The position numbers and the translations under genes are program-made. From Blastococcus sp. TF02A-30 (GTDB taxonomy: Bacteria > Actinomycetota > Actinomycetes > Mycobacteriales > Geodermatophilaceae), in contig NZ_QOHJ01000002.1 of the NCBI RefSeq assembly GCF_003319185.1, forward strand, positions 62,001 through 126,000: DNA of 64,000 nucleotides, given 5' to 3'. The notes under the pieces were generated by a model, which saw nothing but the letters and a program-made list of their open reading frames with translations, did no database searches and was not told where the DNA came from. This document shows positions 1 through 8,279 of this stretch, piece by piece (positions within the stretch are counted from its first letter, which is position 1; each line of letters opens with the position of its first letter).

Positions 1-693
1 GCCGTCATCTTCGGCTTCCACCTGGTCGGGCTCGCCCTCGAGCTGTTCAAGGTCGCGCAGGGCTCGTGGTCCTACCCCGACACCGGGCACGCGGCCATCG
101 GCGGCGTCCCGCTCTACAGCGGGTTCATGTACGCGGCCGTCGGCAGCTACGTGTGCCAGGCCTGGCGCCGCCTCGACCTGCGGATCACCGGCTACCGGCC
201 GTGGGCGACCGCCGCGGTCGCGGCCCTGGTCTACCTCAACTTCTTCACCCACCACGTCACAGTCGACGTGCGGGTCCCGCTGGCGCTGGTGCTGCTGCTG
301 GTCACCCGCCGTGCGTGGGTGCACTTCACCGTCGGCCGGCGCCGCTACGCCATGCCGCTGGCGGTCTCCTTCGGGCTGATCGGCTTCTTCCTCTGGCTGG
401 CCGAGAACGCCGCGACGCTGCTGCGGGCCTGGCAGTACCCGTCGCAGGAGTCGGTGTGGACCCTCGTGCACGCGTCGAAGCTGGGCTCGTGGTCGCTGCT
501 GGTCGTGGTCAGCATCGTGCTGGTGGCAGCGGTCAAGGCCTACGAGGGCACGCTGTACGGCAGCCCGGCCGACCGGACCGTGCTGCGCGGGTACGACCCG
601 CCGCCGGAGCTGGCTCGGCCGGCGGTCAGCGGCGGACCGACTCCAGGAAGCCCAGCACCCGCTCGTGCAGCTCGAACGAGCGCTCCTCGATGA
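1..693 (+). CDS. DUF817 family membrane protein, 5' end missing
   Basis: The reading frame is open from the first base of the window, so the N-terminus lies outside. The visible 230 residues hold several hydrophobic helices and the conserved stretches around GFHLVGLALELFKV, GSWSYP and NFFTHH that I associate with DUF817, an integral membrane family of unknown function. The tail after about residue 200 is proline- and alanine-rich and overlaps the convergent FBP gene by 68 bp, so the last part may be poorly conserved. Function is unknown; the assignment rests on recalled family motifs. Confidence 0.75.
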   Translation, partial: AVIFGFHLVGLALELFKVAQGSWSYPDTGHAAIGGVPLYSGFMYAAVGSYVCQAWRRLDLRITGYRPWATAAVAALVYLNFFTHHVTVDVRVPLALVLLLVTRRAWVHFTVGRRRYAMPLAVSFGLIGFFLWLAENAATLLRAWQYPSQESVWTLVHASKLGSWSLLVVVSIVLVAAVKAYEGTLYGSPADRTVLRGYDPPPELARPAVSGGPTPGSPAPARAARTSAPR

Positions 694-1117
694 CCTCGGC
701 CGGATCGCGCTCCTGCAGCCACGGGGGGATCTCGGTGCGCACCCGCCGGGAGCACGCCAGGTCGGCGCAGATGTAGGTGCCGACCGTGTTGCCGTTGCGG
801 CCGGCCTCGCCCATCCGCTTGGCCGTGAACAGCGAGATGCCGTCGGCGGACCGCGGGGTCTGGCACAGCAGGCACATCGCCGAGCGCCGGGCCGACATCC
901 GGGTGTCGGCGGCGCGCACCGCGATGCCCACCGGTTCGCCGTCGACCTCCACCACCAGGTAGCCGCGCAGCGGCGCCTTCGGGTCCCGCCAGCCGAGCAC
1001 CTCCAGCTCGGCCCAGTCCAGCTCGTCGAACTCCTTGGGCAGCGTGAGCGCGTTGGCCTCGCCCTTCGAGCAGTTCACGAACGAGCGCCGCACCTGCTTC
1101 TCCGTCAGCGCCTGCAC
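626..1117 (-). CDS. FBP-domain zinc-finger protein (FusB-like C-terminal fold)
   Basis: This 163-residue protein resembles the treble-clef FBP domain family (elongation factor G-binding protein C-terminal domain). Four cysteines fit a zinc site: C82 and C85 in MCLLC, then C117 and C122. In Firmicutes, FusB-type proteins bind EF-G and relieve fusidic acid stalling. Whether this actinobacterial form binds EF-G is unknown. It is a single gene, convergent with the DUF817 gene and divergent from the PQ-loop gene across a spacer of 294 bp in which I see no clear promoter. Confidence 0.8.
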   Translation of the reverse strand: MQALTEKQVRRSFVNCSKGEANALTLPKEFDELDWAELEVLGWRDPKAPLRGYLVVEVDGEPVGIAVRAADTRMSARRSAMCLLCQTPRSADGISLFTAKRMGEAGRNGNTVGTYICADLACSRRVRTEIPPWLQERDPAEVIEERSFELHERVLGFLESVRR

Positions 1118-1411
1118 CGTTCCTGCTCCTCCGTCGTCCGATCCGCTCCCGGGCCGTCGGACAGCATGCGCGACGACGGGCGGTCCGTCAGCCGATTTAC
1201 GGACCTGGACCGGCCGCCGCGACGGAGGTCACAGGACGATCAGGCCGTTCCCGTTCCGGTCACGAACCGGTAACGCCGAGAACCCTCCTGGCCGCGCGTG
1301 GCCCGCGCCCTCCGGGCGCCGCTCATCGAGGAGCGCACGCGAACCGGTGCGCGGGTGATCCCCGCCGGCGGCCACGACCGTGCTGTCTCTCGAACGGAAT
1401 CCCGCTCCACC

Positions 1412-2083
1412 ATGTCCGCCGTCCTCGGCGTCCTCGCGTCCACCTTCAGCATCGCCCTCGTCTGGCCCCAGGTCTGGCTCTCCTGCCGGCACCGGCGCAC
1501 CCGCGGCCTGTCGCCCACCAGCGCCTGGCTGGCCGTCGCGCTCAACCTCTGCTGGCTGGTCTTCGGCCTGCTCACCGGCGACCTCGCGCAGACCCTCACC
1601 AACGCCGTCGTCGGCGCGGCGAACACCGCCGTCCTCGGCGCGCTGCTGCTCACCCAGCCGGAGCTGCGCACCCGCGCGGCCCTGCTGCGCACCGCGTCCG
1701 GCGCCGCGTGCCTGGCCGCGCTCGCGGCCGGCAGCGTCGTCGCCGTCGTCCTGCTCGATGCGGTGCCCGCGGCCGTGGGCGCCCCTCTCGCCGCCGTCGC
1801 CTCGGTCGTCGGCGCGGCCGCCGCCCTGCCGCAGCCGGTGAGCCTGCTGCGCGACCGCAGCCAGGACCTGTCCGGTCTCTCGCCGGCGCGCTGGCACCTC
1901 GGTGCCGCCTCCTGCGCCTCCTGGGCGGGGTACGGGTGGCTGGTCGACCAGCCGGCGGTCGCCCTCTCGGCCGGCTTCGGTCTGCTCTGCGCGCTCGTGG
2001 TCTGCTCGGTGCTGCGCAGCCGCGTGCCCGGCGCGCCCGTCGTGCCGATCGGCGGCCGGCGCGCGGTGCTCGCCGCCGCCTGA
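1412..2083 (+). CDS. PQ-loop repeat membrane protein (SWEET/SemiSWEET-like)
   Basis: A 223-residue membrane protein of about seven helices with two PQ-loop motifs, at residues 19-20 (VWPQVW) and 140-141 (ALPQPV), each followed by a short basic loop and a G-L-S-P segment. The internal duplication matches PQ-loop transporters, whose members move sugars or amino acids. The substrate here is unknown. The open frame extends upstream to 1298, but the ATG at 1412 begins right at the first helix, so I chose it. It appears to be monocistronic. Confidence 0.75.
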   Translation: MSAVLGVLASTFSIALVWPQVWLSCRHRRTRGLSPTSAWLAVALNLCWLVFGLLTGDLAQTLTNAVVGAANTAVLGALLLTQPELRTRAALLRTASGAACLAALAAGSVVAVVLLDAVPAAVGAPLAAVASVVGAAAALPQPVSLLRDRSQDLSGLSPARWHLGAASCASWAGYGWLVDQPAVALSAGFGLLCALVVCSVLRSRVPGAPVVPIGGRRAVLAAA

Positions 2084-2131
2084 CAGCGGGACGGGCTGGA
2101 CGGCGTGAGGTCTCTCGGCCAGGGTGGCGGC

Positions 2132-2308
2132 ATGAGCGAGAACCGGTTCGCCGTCCCGCTGGAGGAGTTCGAGGCACGCACCCACGTGCCGGTCACCGAC
2201 CAGGTCGAGGTGCAGGCCGAGATCCGGCAGCCACCGGCCGGCTGGACGACCGACCCGCTGCCCTACGGCGACGGGATGGGCGGCGACATCGACGGCGACG
2301 GCGACTGA
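2132..2308 (+). CDS. Small acidic hypothetical protein
   Basis: A 58-residue acidic protein, starting MSENRF and ending in a run of Gly and Asp. It has a G-rich Shine-Dalgarno-like stretch just before the ATG. It has no membrane segment and no motif I recognise. Its last 46 bp overlap the convergent serine hydrolase gene. Codon use matches its neighbours, which supports a real gene, but the function is unknown. Confidence 0.5.
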   Translation: MSENRFAVPLEEFEARTHVPVTDQVEVQAEIRQPPAGWTTDPLPYGDGMGGDIDGDGD

Positions 2309-3741
2309 GCCCAGCCGACCCGGGTCATCGCCGACCGCCGCCGCAGGAACTCCTCGACCGGGCGGCTGGTCACCCCGGCCAGCCGGATCGCGGTGACCCG
2401 CCCGGCGGCGTCGCGCTCGACCGGCACCCGCTCCCCGGACGCCCCGAACCCCGGCTGAGCAGCGACCCGCAGCGTGCTGGCGTCGAGCACCTGCAGCTCC
2501 TCGACGGTGGGCAGCGGGTCCGGCGCGGTCGGCCGCAGCAGCACCAGCCGGCCGCCCAGCTCGGCGACGTCCAGCAGCCCCCACAGGCCGGCGAACCGGC
2601 CGGTGAAGGACGCCAGCGGCGGAGCGTCCGCGGGCGGGGGAGGCACCTCGGTGCGTGGGGAGAGCGCGACGTCGACCAGCCTGACCAGGCCGACGGCCAG
2701 CTCGTGCGCCGGGCCGTCGATGGCGTTGGTGAGCACGCTGACCACCAGCCGGCCGACCGGGTCGACCAGGGTGAGCGTGATGTGCCCGGGGTAGCCGCCG
2801 CTGTGCCCGACCAGCTGCCGCTCCCCGACGGTCATGAGCTCCAGCCCGAGGCCGTACCGGCCGATCTCGCTGCCGTAGGCGGTGACCACCGACTCCAGCC
2901 GCTGCATGAGCCGCTTCGAGTCGTCGCCGATCAACCGCTCGTCGCCGAGGTAGTGCGCCGCGCCGTAGGCCGACAGGTCCTCGGCCGTGGAGTAGAAGCC
3001 GGTGGCCGCGGCCATGGCCCGGGTGTCGACGTGCTCGATGACCTCGCGGGTCCCCTCGCCGAGCAGCAGCCCGGTGTGCCCGGCGGCGAACTCGCCCGCC
3101 CGCGCCGGGTCGTACTCCGCACCGGTGTCGCGCAGCCCGAGCGGCTCGAGGATCGCTGCCCGGGTGTGCTCGGCGTACGTCGTGCCGGTGACCGCCTCGA
3201 TCGCCAGCCCCAGCAGCGCGTAGCCGGTGTTCGAGTACTTGAAGTGCTCGTTGCGGGCGTGCACCGCGCCGGCCCGCAGCACCTCCGCGACCACGCCGGC
3301 GCGGTCGGGGAACGGCGTCCCGAGCTGCCAGAAGTCGGCGTGCTCGCCGTCGCGGATGACGCCGGACTGGTGCCCGAGCAGCTCGCGCACGGTGGCCCGG
3401 CCGACCGGGGAGCCGGCGAGCTCGGGCACGTGCTGCGCGATCGGGTCGTCCAGCCGCATCCGCCCGGCCTCGACCAGCTGCAGGACGGCGGTCGCGGTGA
3501 AGGTCTTCGAGTGGGAGGCGATCCGGAACAGGTGCCGCGTGGTCAGCGGCGCGCCGGACACCGCGTCGGCCAGGCCGACGGCGGCCGACAGCACCAGCTC
3601 GTCCCCAGAGCGCATCGCCACCTGGACGCCGGGCACCCGGCGGTGCGCCGCCTGCGCCTCCACCCAGGAGCGGAGGTAGCCGGATGCGGCGCGCAGCGTC
3701 GCGGTGCGCGCCGCCGGCGCGTCGGGGGAGCCGGTCACCAC
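2263..3741 (-). CDS. Serine hydrolase, class C beta-lactamase/DD-peptidase family
   Basis: The protein has 492 residues with the three marks of the penicillin-binding/AmpC fold: S-H-S-K at residues 76-79 (nucleophile Ser76, Lys79), Y-S-N at 169-171 and H-S-G-G at 313-316. A C-terminal region of about 130 residues looks like the lipocalin-like extension seen in many such esterases and peptidases. There is no clear signal peptide, so the protein may be cytoplasmic. The GTG start overlaps the stop of the upstream small membrane gene, suggesting translational coupling. The true substrate (peptide, ester or beta-lactam) cannot be told from sequence. Confidence 0.85.
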   Translation of the reverse strand: MVTGSPDAPAARTATLRAASGYLRSWVEAQAAHRRVPGVQVAMRSGDELVLSAAVGLADAVSGAPLTTRHLFRIASHSKTFTATAVLQLVEAGRMRLDDPIAQHVPELAGSPVGRATVRELLGHQSGVIRDGEHADFWQLGTPFPDRAGVVAEVLRAGAVHARNEHFKYSNTGYALLGLAIEAVTGTTYAEHTRAAILEPLGLRDTGAEYDPARAGEFAAGHTGLLLGEGTREVIEHVDTRAMAAATGFYSTAEDLSAYGAAHYLGDERLIGDDSKRLMQRLESVVTAYGSEIGRYGLGLELMTVGERQLVGHSGGYPGHITLTLVDPVGRLVVSVLTNAIDGPAHELAVGLVRLVDVALSPRTEVPPPPADAPPLASFTGRFAGLWGLLDVAELGGRLVLLRPTAPDPLPTVEELQVLDASTLRVAAQPGFGASGERVPVERDAAGRVTAIRLAGVTSRPVEEFLRRRSAMTRVGWAQSPSPSMSPPIPSP

Positions 3742-3905
3742 CCGCGCGGCAGCGTCTTCCGGTCGCGCTTCGTCCAGCCCAGCGCCGCGGTCGCCACGAA
3801 GAGCAGACCGCCGAGGAGGGCCAGCCAGAACAGGCCCTTGATGATCGCGCCGATGAGGCTGATCGCCAGCCAGAGCACCAGCAGCAGCCCGATGACACGC
3901 AGCAC
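3735..3905 (-). CDS. Small two-helix membrane protein
   Basis: A 56-residue protein (MLRVIGLLLVLW..., ending KTLPRGW) with two hydrophobic helices and a basic tail. A GTG start is preceded by GGGGAG at a good distance. It overlaps the start of the serine hydrolase by 7 bp, so the two are likely co-transcribed. Similar tiny proteins are common in actinobacteria, with no known role. Confidence 0.7.
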   Translation of the reverse strand: MLRVIGLLLVLWLAISLIGAIIKGLFWLALLGGLLFVATAALGWTKRDRKTLPRGW

Positions 3906-3962
3906 GGCAGCTCCCCGGATCGACAGGTCGGACGCCGCCAGCCTAGGGGGTGCGTCCCCGGG

Positions 3963-4826
3963 TCAGACGGGTTCGGCTTCCGGACGGCGGCCGGGCCCGG
4001 GAGCCGGAACGGCGGGCAGCAGCTGGGTGCGGTCGACCGGCTGCGCACCGGCCGGCGTCCGGTGCACGACCATCGGCCGGCTCTGGTGCACGACCTCCGG
4101 CTCCGGCTCGGCGTCGACGGGTGCCTCGACGGCGCCGTCCGCCAGGGTCCGCAGCGCCTGGTCGGTCCGCCCGGCCAGCGCGTCCAGCACGGCGCGCAGC
4201 TCGGTGCCCCGCCGGTGCAGCTCCGCCACCCGCGACTCGGTCTCGGCGAGGCGGCCCGCCGCGGCGTCCAGGGCCTCGGCCACCCGCGCCGCCGCGGTCT
4301 CCTGGGCCGCCGCCACGACCTGCTCCGCCTCCGCGCGCCGGGACGCCGCGTCGGCCTCCAGCTTCTGCGCGCGGCGCAGCGTGAGGTCGGCCTCCGCGCG
4401 CGCCGACCCGACGATCTCCTCGGCCTCGGCCCGGGCGGAGGCGACGATCTCGGCCGCCTCGGCCGCGCCGGCCTCGCGCACCGCGGTCGCCTCCTCGGTC
4501 GCCAGGCGCAGCATCTCGGCGAACCGCTCCGAGAGGCGCGCGTACTCGGTGGCCTGGCCGGAGGTCGCCGCGCGGTCGCGGAGGGCCTGCAGCTCGGCGC
4601 GGTGGGCGGCGGCCCGGGCGGCCTGCTCGGCGGCCGCCTGGCGGGCGGCGGCGAGCTCGGCCTCGGCCCAGATCACGTAGTTGTCGACCTGCACCCGGTC
4701 GTACCCGCGCAGCGCGGTGCGGAAGTGCGGGCCGGGGTCGTCGAGCAGCTCGTCGAGGTCGCCGTCCAGGTTGGGACGACGGGGCGCCGACCCTGCCTCC
4801 TGCGAACGGTCGGCCTGCACCGTCAT
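3963..4826 (-). CDS. DivIVA-like coiled-coil protein
   Basis: The 287-residue protein has a short DivIVA-type N-terminal motif (FRTALRGYDRVQVDNYV, about residues 35-52) followed by a long Ala/Glu/Arg-rich coiled coil from about residue 55 to 230 and a disordered, proline-rich tail. DivIVA/Wag31 proteins sense membrane curvature and organise polar growth in actinobacteria. This one is probably a paralogue of the main Wag31, which normally sits next to the ftsZ cluster. The ATG at 4826 is the start that keeps the motif near the N-terminus. Confidence 0.75.
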   Translation of the reverse strand: MTVQADRSQEAGSAPRRPNLDGDLDELLDDPGPHFRTALRGYDRVQVDNYVIWAEAELAAARQAAAEQAARAAAHRAELQALRDRAATSGQATEYARLSERFAEMLRLATEEATAVREAGAAEAAEIVASARAEAEEIVGSARAEADLTLRRAQKLEADAASRRAEAEQVVAAAQETAAARVAEALDAAAGRLAETESRVAELHRRGTELRAVLDALAGRTDQALRTLADGAVEAPVDAEPEPEVVHQSRPMVVHRTPAGAQPVDRTQLLPAVPAPGPGRRPEAEPV

Positions 4827-5069
4827 GTCGTCTCCTCTGCGCGGGGGAAGAGCGCCGGGCACCTGCTCGGCGCCGGTCCGCCCCGATTCTCGACTGCCCG
4901 TCCACGTTCCGCACAGCCCACCCCGCACGACGGCGGTCCCCGCGTGCGCGGCGTCACAGCGGCTCGCCGGGCGGTGGCGAGCGCCGTCGCGCTGCGGATG
5001 GGGAGCATCACGCAGCGGATCCGCAGGCCCCCGGCGGCGGCGCCGGCGGGCAGGAGGAAGGATCGGGGC

Positions 5070-6104
5070 ATGGCCTACTCCGCCGCCGACGCGCGCTACG
5101 ACTCCATGACCTACCGCCGCACCGGTCGCAGCGGTCTCGACCTGCCGGTGATCAGCCTGGGCCTGTGGCACAACTTCGGCGACGACGTGCCGTTCGACCG
5201 GCAGCGGGCGATCCTGCGCCGCGCCTTCGACCTCGGCATCACGCACTTCGACCTGGCGAACAACTACGGCCCGCCCTACGGCTCCGCCGAGGCGAACTTC
5301 GGCCGGCACCTGGCCGAGGACTTCCGCCCGTACCGCGACGAGCTGGTGATCAGCACCAAGGCCGGCTGGGACATGTGGCCCGGCCCGTACGGGCAGGGCG
5401 GTGGCTCGCGGAAGTACCTGCTGGCCAGCCTCGACCAGTCCCTGGGCCGCATGGGCCTGGACTACGTCGACATCTTCTACTCGCACCGGCCGGACCCGAC
5501 GACGCCGCTCGAGGAGACGATGACCGCCCTCGACACCGCTGTCCGCTCGGGGAAGGCGCTGTACGCCGGCATCTCGTCCTACTCCGCGCAGGACACCGCC
5601 CGGGCGGCGGCGATCCTCGCCGACCTCGGGACGCCCCTGCTCATCCACCAGCCCTCGTACTCGATGCTCAACCGCTGGATCGAGTCCGACCGGCTCCTCG
5701 ACACCCTCGAGGACGTCGGCGCCGGCTGCATCGCCTTCTCGCCCCTGGCGCAGGGCATGCTCACCGACAAGTACCTCGACGGGATCCCCGAGGGCTCCCG
5801 CGCCACCCAGGGCAAGTCGCTGTCGACGGACCTGCTGACCGACGAGGCGCTCACCCACATCCGTGCGTTGAACGACCTCGCGGGGGAGCGCGGCCAGTCC
5901 CTCGCCCAGATGGCGCTGGCCTGGGCGCTGCGCGACCCGCGGCTGACCACGGTGCTGATCGGGGCGAGCAGCGTGCGGCAGCTGGAGCAGAACGTCGGCG
6001 CCCTGGGCAACCTGGCCTTCACCGACGACGAGCTGGCCGCCATCGACCGGCACGCCGTGGACAGCGGCATCGACCTCTGGGAGGGCGCCCGCACCGCGGG
6101 CTGA
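5070..6104 (+). CDS. Aldo/keto reductase, L-glyceraldehyde-3-phosphate reductase (YghZ) type
   Basis: A 344-residue NADPH-dependent aldo/keto reductase. The catalytic tetrad is visible as D61, Y66, K97 and H139. The opening (MTYRRTGRSGLDLPVISLG followed by WHNFGD) and the long WDMWPGPYGQGGGSRKYL loop are characteristic of the YghZ/MgrA group, which detoxifies methylglyoxal and reduces L-glyceraldehyde 3-phosphate. The ATG at 5070 has AGGAGG upstream. The gene is followed by a hairpin and an acyltransferase gene, so it is probably monocistronic. Confidence 0.9.
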   Translation: MAYSAADARYDSMTYRRTGRSGLDLPVISLGLWHNFGDDVPFDRQRAILRRAFDLGITHFDLANNYGPPYGSAEANFGRHLAEDFRPYRDELVISTKAGWDMWPGPYGQGGGSRKYLLASLDQSLGRMGLDYVDIFYSHRPDPTTPLEETMTALDTAVRSGKALYAGISSYSAQDTARAAAILADLGTPLLIHQPSYSMLNRWIESDRLLDTLEDVGAGCIAFSPLAQGMLTDKYLDGIPEGSRATQGKSLSTDLLTDEALTHIRALNDLAGERGQSLAQMALAWALRDPRLTTVLIGASSVRQLEQNVGALGNLAFTDDELAAIDRHAVDSGIDLWEGARTAG

Positions 6105-6157
6105 CCCGCTCCGCCGCCCGAGGTGCCGACGGGCTCCTGACCCGGCATCCTGTCGGC

Positions 6158-6188
6158 CGGCCGCGTGACCTCGCAGGTCGCACGGCCG
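6158..6188. terminator. Imperfect hairpin after the aldo/keto reductase
   Basis: CGGCCG at 6158-6163 pairs with CGGCCG at 6183-6188, and GACCT at 6167-6171 pairs with AGGTC at 6175-6179, leaving a 3-nt symmetric internal loop and a 3-nt apical loop. There is no T tract, as is usual in such GC-rich genomes. It lies between two same-strand genes and may end the upstream transcript. Confidence 0.4.
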
Positions 6189-6214
6189 TTGTCCTTCAGA
6201 GACGAGGGAGCAGC

Positions 6215-7075
6215 ATGGCCGACAACATCCTCAAGCGGCTCATCGACTGGCGGGTCGGTGCCGCGATGGAGCCGCACCCGCCCAACGAGACGCTGCTCAA
6301 GCTGCAGCAGCCGTTCTACGACCTGCTCAACAAGTGGTACTTCCGCCTGGAGGTCGAGGGCTGGGACCGGGTCCCCGACCGGACCTGCCTGGTCGTCGGG
6401 GGGCACTCCGGCGGGGCGCTGACCATGGACGCCTGGACCCTGGTCAACGCCTGGCACACGCACTTCGAGGGTCGGCGCCCGCTGCACGGCACCGCGCACG
6501 ACGTGCTCATGGCCGCGCCCGGGCTGGGTGACTACTTCCGGGCCGTCGGGGTCATCGCGGCCAACCGGCGGAGCGTGTCGGCGGCCCTGGACCGGGGCGA
6601 GGACGTCGTCGTCTGGCCGGGCGGCGAGGTCGACTCCATGCGCAGCTGGCGGAAGCGGGACGTCGCCACCCTGGCCGGGCGCACCGGCTTCGTGAAGCAG
6701 GCGATCCGGTCCGGCGTCCCGATCCTCCCGGTGGCCACGGTCGGTGGGCACGACACGGTGTTCGTCGTCTCCGAGGGCAAGTGGCTGGCCGACGCGCTGG
6801 ACCGGGTCACCGGGCTGAAGAAGACGCTGCGCGGGGCCAACCTGCCGATCATCGCCGGCTTCCCGTTCCCGGTGGCGGTCGAGGTGCTGCCCGCGCACGT
6901 GCCGCTCCCGGCCAAGATCCGCACCGAGCTGCTCGACCCGGTCGAGGTCGACGCCGACCCCGACCGGGCCGACGACGAGGCCTACGTGCAGAAGATCTAC
7001 GGCCAGGTCGAGGCGGAGATCCAGGCCGGCATGGACCGGCTGGCGGCCAGGCGGACCCTGCCGGTGCTCGGCTGA
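6215..7075 (+). CDS. PlsC/DAGAT-like acyltransferase
   Basis: A 286-residue protein of the lysophospholipid acyltransferase superfamily. The block VVGGHSGGALTMD (H64, D72) stands where the HX4D catalytic motif should be, but the His-Asp spacing is seven residues. The second block, VVVWPGGEVDS at 132-141, matches the substrate-binding motif of the DAGAT-like branch (FPGG.RE). A probable role is acyl transfer to a glycerolipid or similar alcohol at the inner membrane face. RBS GAGGGAG precedes the ATG. No operon partner is evident. Confidence 0.75.
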   Translation: MADNILKRLIDWRVGAAMEPHPPNETLLKLQQPFYDLLNKWYFRLEVEGWDRVPDRTCLVVGGHSGGALTMDAWTLVNAWHTHFEGRRPLHGTAHDVLMAAPGLGDYFRAVGVIAANRRSVSAALDRGEDVVVWPGGEVDSMRSWRKRDVATLAGRTGFVKQAIRSGVPILPVATVGGHDTVFVVSEGKWLADALDRVTGLKKTLRGANLPIIAGFPFPVAVEVLPAHVPLPAKIRTELLDPVEVDADPDRADDEAYVQKIYGQVEAEIQAGMDRLAARRTLPVLG

Positions 7076-7130
7076 CCCCTCGACGTCCGCGGCCCGGCCC
7101 GGCAGGCTGGCGGCGACCCGAGGAGGACGC

Positions 7131-7340
7131 ATGGCAGCGCGCTACGAGTACAAGGTCGAGGAGCTCCGCGAGGGGATGATCGGCGGCAAGATGTCCGGCG
7201 GGAAGCTGGAGAGGGTGCTCAACGAGCACGCCCGCGAGGGCTGGCAGCTCAAGGCGATCACCTCGGTCGAGGTGAAGGGGAGGATCGGTCCCGGCGGGGT
7301 CGAGGGCGTGCTGGTCACCTTCGAGCGACCCGTCGCGTGA
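7131..7340 (+). CDS. DUF4177 family protein
   Basis: A 69-residue protein with the DUF4177 pattern: YEYKVEEL at the start, then LERVLNEHAREGWQLKAI and a beta-rich end. The family is small and soluble, of unknown role, and often annotated beside membrane or stress genes. GAGGA lies just before the ATG. Its stop overlaps the start of the DUF4334 gene by 4 bp (GTGA), so the two are translationally coupled. Confidence 0.85.
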   Translation: MAARYEYKVEELREGMIGGKMSGGKLERVLNEHAREGWQLKAITSVEVKGRIGPGGVEGVLVTFERPVA

Positions 7341-7849
7341 GCCTGGCGCTGCGCGAGCGGGAGCAGGTCCTGGCGGAGTTCGACGCGGCGCCGGCGGTCG
7401 CGGTCGAGGAGATGCTCGGCCGGTGGCGGGGGAGCGGGGTGCCCACCGGCTCGCCGCTGGACGGGCTGCTGGAGTCCTACGGCTGGTACGGCAAGGAGTT
7501 CGTCGACACCGAGACCGTGCACCCGCTGCTGTTCGGCACCCGGTCCGGCCCGCGGCCGGTCGACCCCGCGCTGGTGCCGATCGGCGTCCTGCGCGACCGG
7601 CCCGCGGTGGCGCACGCCCGCGCCACCCGGCTCGCCTTCCGCGCCGTCCGGCCGCTGGTGACGACGACGAAGCCGCGGGCCCGCCTGCGCGCCGTCGAGC
7701 ACCGGGGCGTCGTGACGGCGGCGATGGTCTACGACGCGCTGCCGATCATCGACGTCTTCCGGCGGGTGGACGACGGCTCGGTGCTGGGCCTCATGGACCT
7801 GCGCGGCCTGCCCGAGCCGTTCTTCTTCCGGCTCACCCGCGAGGGCTGA
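7337..7849 (+). CDS. GXWXG and DUF4334 domain protein
   Basis: A 170-residue protein. The N-terminal GXWXG domain shows the signature G-R-W-R-G at residues 28-32. The C-terminal DUF4334 domain covers about residues 115-168 and ends LPEPFFFRL, typical of the family. The two domains nearly always occur together in actinobacteria, with no established activity; a lipid- or ligand-binding beta fold is possible. It is coupled to the DUF4177 gene and its end overlaps the convergent arsC by 17 bp. Confidence 0.85.
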   Translation: MSLALREREQVLAEFDAAPAVAVEEMLGRWRGSGVPTGSPLDGLLESYGWYGKEFVDTETVHPLLFGTRSGPRPVDPALVPIGVLRDRPAVAHARATRLAFRAVRPLVTTTKPRARLRAVEHRGVVTAAMVYDALPIIDVFRRVDDGSVLGLMDLRGLPEPFFFRLTREG

Positions 7850-8246
7850 CCCCCAGCTCGCCGAGCAGACCCCGGATCCGGCCCTCGATGTCGTCGCGGA
7901 TGGGACGGACGGCCTCGACGCCCTGGCCGGCCGGGTCGTCGAGCTGCCAGTCCAGGTAGCGCTTGCCGGGGAAGACCGGGCAGGCGTCGCCGCAGCCCAT
8001 GGTGATGACGACGTCGGAGGCCTCGACCGCGTCGGTGGTGAGCACCTTCGGGCGCTCCTCGGCGATGTCGACGCCGACCTCCGCCATGGCCTGGACCGCC
8101 GCGGGGTTCACCTGGTCGGCGGGCAGCGAGCCGGCGGACCGGACCTCGACGGCGTCGCCGGCCAGGTGCCGCAGCCAGCCGGCGGCCATCTGCGAGCGGC
8201 CGGCGTTGTGCACGCAGACGAACAGGACGCTGGGCTTGTCGGACAC
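7833..8246 (-). CDS. arsC: Arsenate reductase, low-molecular-weight phosphatase type
   Basis: A 137-residue enzyme with the CX5R phosphate loop at C11-VHNAG-R17, which attacks arsenate. Two further cysteines in the MGCGDACP segment fit the cysteine relay that is regenerated by thioredoxin or mycothiol systems. It turns As(V) into As(III) for export by Acr3. It is the last gene of arsR-acr3-arsC-arsC, 33 bp after the larger arsC, and is expected to be under ArsR control. Confidence 0.92.
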   Translation of the reverse strand: MSDKPSVLFVCVHNAGRSQMAAGWLRHLAGDAVEVRSAGSLPADQVNPAAVQAMAEVGVDIAEERPKVLTTDAVEASDVVITMGCGDACPVFPGKRYLDWQLDDPAGQGVEAVRPIRDDIEGRIRGLLGELGVSPRG

Positions 8247-8279
8247 GGGTTCCTCTCGTCGGGATCGGGTCAGTGGGGG

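Noticed and set aside
1708-4680. A 990-residue open frame on the plus strand opposite the serine hydrolase and DivIVA-like genes
   Set aside because: It is low-complexity, Arg/Gly-rich and antisense to well-supported genes. Such frames are expected in very GC-rich DNA.
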